Shown in pieces: positions 60,571 through 64,000 of a stretch of 64,000 bases of DNA. Origin of the DNA: Paenibacillus tianjinensis (GTDB lineage: Bacteria > Bacillota > Bacilli > Paenibacillales > Paenibacillaceae); contig NZ_CP070969.1 of the NCBI RefSeq assembly GCF_017086365.1, positions 3,534,001 to 3,598,000 on the forward strand, given 5' to 3'. Position 1 is the first letter of the stretch. Every line of letters begins with the position of its first letter. The notes beneath the pieces were generated by a model. It saw nothing but the letters and a program-made list of their open reading frames with translations, ran no database searches and was not told the origin of the DNA. Both the position numbers and the translations under genes were made by a program.

Positions 60571-61932
60571 GGGTCTGTCAATAATTTTGTGTAAACTCTT
60601 TTAAGCACAGATTCCCCCGAGGGGGAAGTCGCGAATCTAACGCAAGTGTTGACCGACCCGGTCTGGGAAAAATACCGAAAGCTGGAGCAGCATTTGGCCC
60701 CAGTTTTGGACACGTCCAGTCCATTTTCGAGTGACATCGACGGTGGCCAGATAGAGCATTTTTAGCAGAGCTTCATCGGTAGGAAAGATGCTCTTTCCTT
60801 TGGTTACTTTACGAAGCTGACGGTGGTAACTCTCAATCATATTGGTGGTGTAAATCAGTTTACGTATCTCAGGCGGGTACTTGAAAAAAGTAGCAAGTTC
60901 GTCCCAATTCGTCCGCCACGAACGGATAATGAGGGGATATTTCGCCCCCCAGACTTCCTCAAAACGGTCGAGTTCAAGCAAGGCACCTTCCTCGGTAGCT
61001 GCCTTGTATATAGGCTTTAAGTCGGCGGTCACCTTCTTAATATCCTTGTAAGACACGTACCGTGTAGAGCTGCGGATTTGGTGAATAATACACTTCTGGA
61101 TTTCAGTTTGGGGATAGCAGGCCGCAATCGCTTGAGAGAACCCGGACAGGTTATCCACGCAGATAATGAGAATGTCCCCCACTCCACGATTCTTGAGTTC
61201 ATTCAGCACGCTGAGCCAGAACTTGGAGGACTCGTTCTCACCAATCCACATGCCCAGCACGTCTTTGTTTCCGTCCAGATCAATGCCAATGACCATGTAG
61301 GCAGCCTTGTTGATAATGGCCCCGTCTTGCTTGACTTTGAAGTGGATCGCATCCAGATAGACAACAGCGTAAACGCCTTGCAGAGGCCGATTCTGCCATT
61401 CTTTAATGAGAGGAACAATCTTATTTGTGACATTGGAAATGAGCGTAGGCGACACCTCAATGCCATACATCTGCCCCAGGTGATCCTGAATTTCTCGGGT
61501 ACTAATCCCTTTGGCGTACAGAGCGATGATTTGCTCTTCGATGCCGGTTACGTTCGACTGATGCTTCTTGACGACAAGTGGCTCAAACTCACCCAGACGG
61601 TCACGAGGGATAGCGATTTCCTGTTCCCCGTACTCACTGACAACCGTTTTACGGCTCTTTCCGTTACGGCTGTTTGGCGTGAGCTTCGCCTTCACTTCAT
61701 GCTTTCCGTAGCCTAAATGAGTGTCCATTTCGGCTTCCAGCATCTCCTGAATCGTCTCCGCAAATAGCTCTTTTAGAGCATTCTGCGCATCCTGTGCGCT
61801 TACCAAGTTGTTTTCCTTAATAAATTCCCGTAACTGTTGTTTTGTCCAAAGTCCCATGTGTTCTCCCCAACCTTTCTCTTACTTCCATTTTAATGGGTTT
61901 GAGAGTTTACACAATATATTTTACAGACTCCA
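60571..61932 (-). mobile_element. IS256-family insertion sequence, copy 2, no target duplication
   Basis: A complete 1362-bp element with the same ends as copy 1, in opposite orientation. The flanking octamers do not match (GATTTTGG on the left, CAATAGAA on the right), so the surroundings have been rearranged after insertion. The right side is IS3-family sequence with the rest of that element missing. Confidence 0.93.
60637..61857 (-). CDS. IS256-family transposase, copy 2
   Basis: The 406-residue protein is the same as copy 1 apart from residues 5, 20, 30, 82, 227 and 291. D169, D235 and E342 are all conserved and the C/H motif CIIHQIRSS is present. The ribosome site GGGGAGAACAC is identical. 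DNA-level differences are mostly silent, which indicates selection on the protein and an origin older than a recent copy event. Confidence 0.96.
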   Translation of the reverse strand: MGLWTKQQLREFIKENNLVSAQDAQNALKELFAETIQEMLEAEMDTHLGYGKHEVKAKLTPNSRNGKSRKTVVSEYGEQEIAIPRDRLGEFEPLVVKKHQSNVTGIEEQIIALYAKGISTREIQDHLGQMYGIEVSPTLISNVTNKIVPLIKEWQNRPLQGVYAVVYLDAIHFKVKQDGAIINKAAYMVIGIDLDGNKDVLGMWIGENESSKFWLSVLNELKNRGVGDILIICVDNLSGFSQAIAACYPQTEIQKCIIHQIRSSTRYVSYKDIKKVTADLKPIYKAATEEGALLELDRFEEVWGAKYPLIIRSWRTNWDELATFFKYPPEIRKLIYTTNMIESYHRQLRKVTKGKSIFPTDEALLKMLYLATVDVTRKWTGRVQNWGQMLLQLSVFFPDRVGQHLR

Positions 61933-62539
61933 ATAGAACGTCTTGGGTTTCCCGCCGTCTCCTCGCCTTTTTGACCGTATCTAACACCAGCTTTAAATCG
62001 TTCTTAGGGCTAATTTGGTACGCTACAATTTCATTATTAAAGAGATCTTTAATCGCTGAGAGGTAGAGTCTTTGCCCCTTAAAGATCAGATAGGTAATAT
62101 CCGTGACCCACTTTTGGTTCGGCAGGTCTGCGTTAAACTCTCTGTTCAAGTGATTCTCAGAGATGACGTAAGCCTCTTTCTTGCCGTAGTAAGGTCTTTT
62201 CCTCCGAATGACTGCCTGAATCCCCAGCTCACCCATAAGCCGCTGCACACGCTTGTGGTTCATGTGGATGGCATAGCTCCGCTTCAGCCAAATCTTCACT
62301 CTGCGGTATCCGTAAATGCCTTTGAGTTTCTCATAACATTCGACTATTTTAAGTTTCATGGCTTCATCTTCGCGTTGCTTTGGTGAAACAAATGTTTGCC
62401 GGTTCATCCATTTGTAAAATCCACTTCTAGATACCCCAGCTAACTTACATAATAGGATGAGGCTATATTTCTTCTGCAGCAGCTCCTTAATCACCTCGAA
62501 TTTTTTGCTGCTCGGTACTGCCTCCATTCCTCCTTTCAC
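61933..62539 (-). pseudogene. IS3-family (IS150-type) transposase OrfB, truncated
   Basis: About 203 codons of the OrfB frame remain (GVSRSGFYKWMNRQTF, YGYRRVKIWLKRSYAIHMN, WVTDITYLIFKGQRLYL with the first catalytic Asp). The frame then runs directly into IS256 end sequence at QDVLL, immediately before the HSDQG motif that holds the second catalytic Asp. The second Asp and the Glu are lost, so the enzyme is inactive. The missing 3' part is not found on the other side of the IS256 element. Confidence 0.9.
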
Positions 62540-62832
62540 ATCTGTAAGAGCTTTTTTAGCATTTCATTTTCCGCTTCAAGGCGCTTAAGCTTGACCTCTG
62601 GGTCTTCGGGACGTGTTCGGGGTCTGCCCATGCCTAGTCCTTTCGCTTTACCCCGTTTTTCTTCAAGTCCCTTCAATCCCTCCGCCTCAAAATGCCTCAC
62701 CCATCGCCGAACTAAGGACTCGTTTATTCCCATTTCTCGTGCTACATTTTTATATCCAAGGCCCTTTTTGAGATAAAGGTCAACTGTTTTTTTCTTAAAC
62801 TTCTCATCGTATGTTTTTCTCATTTCGCCCAT
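62536..62832 (-). CDS. IS3-family transposase OrfA
   Basis: The 98-residue protein has a helix-turn-helix (YLKKGLGYKNVAREMGINES, LVRRWVRHFEAEGLKGL) and a C-terminal leucine zipper (VKLKRLEAENEMLKKLL). A slippery heptamer A-AAA-AAG at 62557-62551 (read on the minus strand) lies in the OrfA frame just before its stop, in the correct register for -1 frameshifting into OrfB. This is the standard way the OrfAB fusion is made. With OrfB truncated, only OrfA or a dead fusion can be produced. Confidence 0.9.
   Translation of the reverse strand: MGEMRKTYDEKFKKKTVDLYLKKGLGYKNVAREMGINESLVRRWVRHFEAEGLKGLEEKRGKAKGLGMGRPRTRPEDPEVKLKRLEAENEMLKKLLQM
62551..62557 (-). promoter_or_regulatory. Programmed -1 frameshift site (A-AAA-AAG)
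   Basis: The heptamer splits as CT-A AAA AAG in the OrfA frame. A -1 slip leads into the OrfB frame at ALTDVKGGMEAV, which opens without a stop. A ribosome-site-like AAAGGAGG about 15 bases further may act as a stimulator or as the OrfB start signal. Confidence 0.8.
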
Positions 62833-62930
62833 AAAAAAATCCCCTCCATAGTAGACAGATTAATCGGCTTGCTTTTTTCTGTCTACTATAAGGGGATCAT
62901 ATCAGATCGCCCTGTCCTTCTTTACTTTAA

Positions 62931-63719
62931 CTAAATTTTTCTATTATATATTCTAACTGTAATTGGAGCGACAATCATAATAAGGAGTATGCCGATAAAG
63001 ATGGTCATTGATGCGCTTGAAGTGAACTCTCCATGATTAGCTAAATCTTTAAAGGCCGTGACCAAATAAGTAATAGGATTATGTTCAGCTACGCTCTGCA
63101 AAAAATGGGGCAACGTATCAATAGGCACGAAGGCGTTGGATAGGAACGACATCATCATGGTGACCATTGTCGAAATACTAGAGATCGTTGCTGCGGATTT
63201 GGATAGCAGACCAATCAATGCAAACACCCAACTGATTGCGCATGCGCCGAATATGGCCAAAAGCGAAGCGACGATCAACCACCCAAACCCGGCTTCCGGA
63301 CGCCATCCAAGAATGAAGCCCGTACCGATCGAGAAAAAAGCCGCCGCGACATATCGTAAAATATCTGATGCAACTAAACCAGCCAGTGGAGCAATCCGGA
63401 CAACGGGTAATGATTTAAACCGATCAAAAACGCCAGTATCCAAATCTTCCCTTAATTGCGTGCCCGTTGCCGCTGACGACATGACCAGTGTTTGAATTAG
63501 AATTCCCGGCACGATGATTGGCAAGTATCCTTGTACACCTCCAGCAATCGCACCTCCGAACAGATAAGAAAAGACGATCATGAAGAAAATAGGTATTACA
63601 GTTACATCGATCAATTTATCGGGATTATGTTTGATTTTCAGGATATTTCTTTTTGCCATTACAACAATATCATACAGAGCGCTCTTTAAGTTGTTTTGTT
63701 TACTTACCATGGATTCCAT
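62931..63719 (-). CDS. ABC-2 type transporter permease (DrrB-like)
   Basis: The 262-residue protein has six membrane helices with the ABC-2 signature (YLPIIVPGILIQTLVMSSAATGTQL, RFKSLPVVRIAPLAGLVASDI). The C-terminal NAFVPIDTLPHFLQSVAEHNPITYLV is typical of the daunorubicin-resistance DrrB group. It would export a drug or lipid-like compound with the ATPase encoded 15 bases upstream. IS3 sequence begins about 30 bases after its stop, so the operon may have been cut short there. Confidence 0.93.
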   Translation of the reverse strand: MESMVSKQNNLKSALYDIVVMAKRNILKIKHNPDKLIDVTVIPIFFMIVFSYLFGGAIAGGVQGYLPIIVPGILIQTLVMSSAATGTQLREDLDTGVFDRFKSLPVVRIAPLAGLVASDILRYVAAAFFSIGTGFILGWRPEAGFGWLIVASLLAIFGACAISWVFALIGLLSKSAATISSISTMVTMMMSFLSNAFVPIDTLPHFLQSVAEHNPITYLVTAFKDLANHGEFTSSASMTIFIGILLIMIVAPITVRIYNRKI

Positions 63720-63734
63720 GGTTATCCCCCCTAA

Positions 63735-64000
63735 TTATTTAGTTAGTTCCAAAAACACCTCATCAAGCGTCGGTTTTCTAACTGAAAACTCTTTGATTTC
63801 TATATCTTGCTGAGTTAAATCTAATAGTAACCTCGTCATCACTTTCGTGTCTGCCAGCTTAACGGTCAATTTGGTTCCTTCGGGTGAAATCATGGCCTCC
63901 TGAGCGATTTCAGCCTTGATTAGTCCTTTGGCTCTTTCGGCATCCCTCATATGCTCCAGAATAATTTCAAAATGGGTATCGCTTAACAAAGACTTCAATT
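63735..64000 (-). CDS. ABC transporter ATPase, C-terminal end (partial, runs off right edge)
   Basis: The last 88 codons are in the window: a small alpha/beta regulatory part (LTVKLADTKVMTRLLLDL) and the typical end IKEFSVRKPTLDEVFLELTK of DrrA-type drug-export ATPases. The Walker motifs are outside the window. A TTG at 63998 could be mistaken for a start, but the frame stays open past it. It lies 15 bases before the permease gene and forms its ATPase. Confidence 0.9.
   Translation of the reverse strand, partial: LKSLLSDTHFEIILEHMRDAERAKGLIKAEIAQEAMISPEGTKLTVKLADTKVMTRLLLDLTQQDIEIKEFSVRKPTLDEVFLELTK

Larger units (their letters stand above)
61933..62899 (-). mobile_element. Remnant of an IS3-family insertion sequence
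   Basis: It comprises OrfA, most of OrfB and one outer end with AGTAGACAG / CTGTCTACT repeats at about 62843-62890 and GATCCCCTTATAG-type terminal sequence near 62899. The other end is missing because IS256 copy 2 and a deletion replaced it. Confidence 0.75.

Noticed and set aside
1..64000. CRISPR arrays, tRNA and rRNA genes, riboswitches
   Set aside because: No regular direct repeats with spacers and no RNA-gene signature were seen by eye; T-box or riboswitch scans with a covariance model would be decisive.

Overview
The window looks like a chromosomal segment of a Paenibacillus-type Firmicute. The evidence is the YesM/YesN-type sensor kinase and AraC-type response regulator beside Lpl/Ytc-type ABC sugar importers, a large modular GH26 mannanase, kduI/kduD, FlxA-like and collagen-like small proteins, strong AGGAGG ribosome sites and a GC-moderate backbone. 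No rRNA, tRNA or CRISPR array was seen.

Layout. (1) 1-13.3 kb, all on the minus strand: a plant-polysaccharide (probably galactomannan) uptake and degradation cluster. In transcription order it holds a cytoplasmic GH74-like beta-propeller protein, a secreted GH26 enzyme behind a perfect-consensus cre site, two ABC permeases, a lipoprotein binding protein, a response regulator, a sensor kinase and the start of an alpha-galactosidase-like gene running off the left edge. (2) 13.5-17.3 kb: housekeeping-like small genes and a frameshifted remnant of a larger enzyme. (3) 17.4-19.9 kb: kduI - DeoR-type regulator - kduD, a uronate (DKI/DKII) module with its own promoter and terminator. (4) 20-28.7 kb: a frameshifted hypothetical gene, a NUDIX hydrolase, a transporter remnant, two FlxA-like paralogues, an alpha/beta hydrolase, a collagen-like gene, an acyltransferase, a 21-codon hydrophobic ORF and pyruvate kinase. 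(5) 28.9-40.9 kb: a run of regulator/enzyme pairs (TetR/reductase, AbrB/UbiB kinase, TetR/isochorismatase-like, TetR/SDR, esterase/PadR, HxlR/RidA), most with visible palindromic operators in the shared promoter.

(6) 41-64 kb is a mobile, visibly more AT-rich region. An IS256-family element (41975-43334) splits a U32 peptidase gene and has left a perfect 8-bp target duplication. A second, diverged copy in the opposite orientation (60571-61932) cuts an IS3-family element and has no target duplication. Between them lie a DUF2306 membrane protein, an NAD-dependent epimerase-like gene, an AraC regulator, and a probable defence island. The island holds a SNF2-type helicase, a DUF4391 protein, a beta-class DNA methyltransferase and a Type III Res-like helicase-nuclease in one tight operon. 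It also holds an overlapping pair of unknown genes (one with an EExxH motif), a stand-alone PD-(D/E)XK-like protein and a divergently transcribed short RlmH-like SPOUT protein. The right edge carries an ABC-2 (DrrB-like) permease and the end of its ATPase gene.

The most promising material for something undescribed is the 48.2-60.3 kb island. The four-gene core resembles a known Type III R-M-like arrangement, but the four flanking genes are not standard parts. All functional statements come from reading motifs and from family knowledge; no database search was run.
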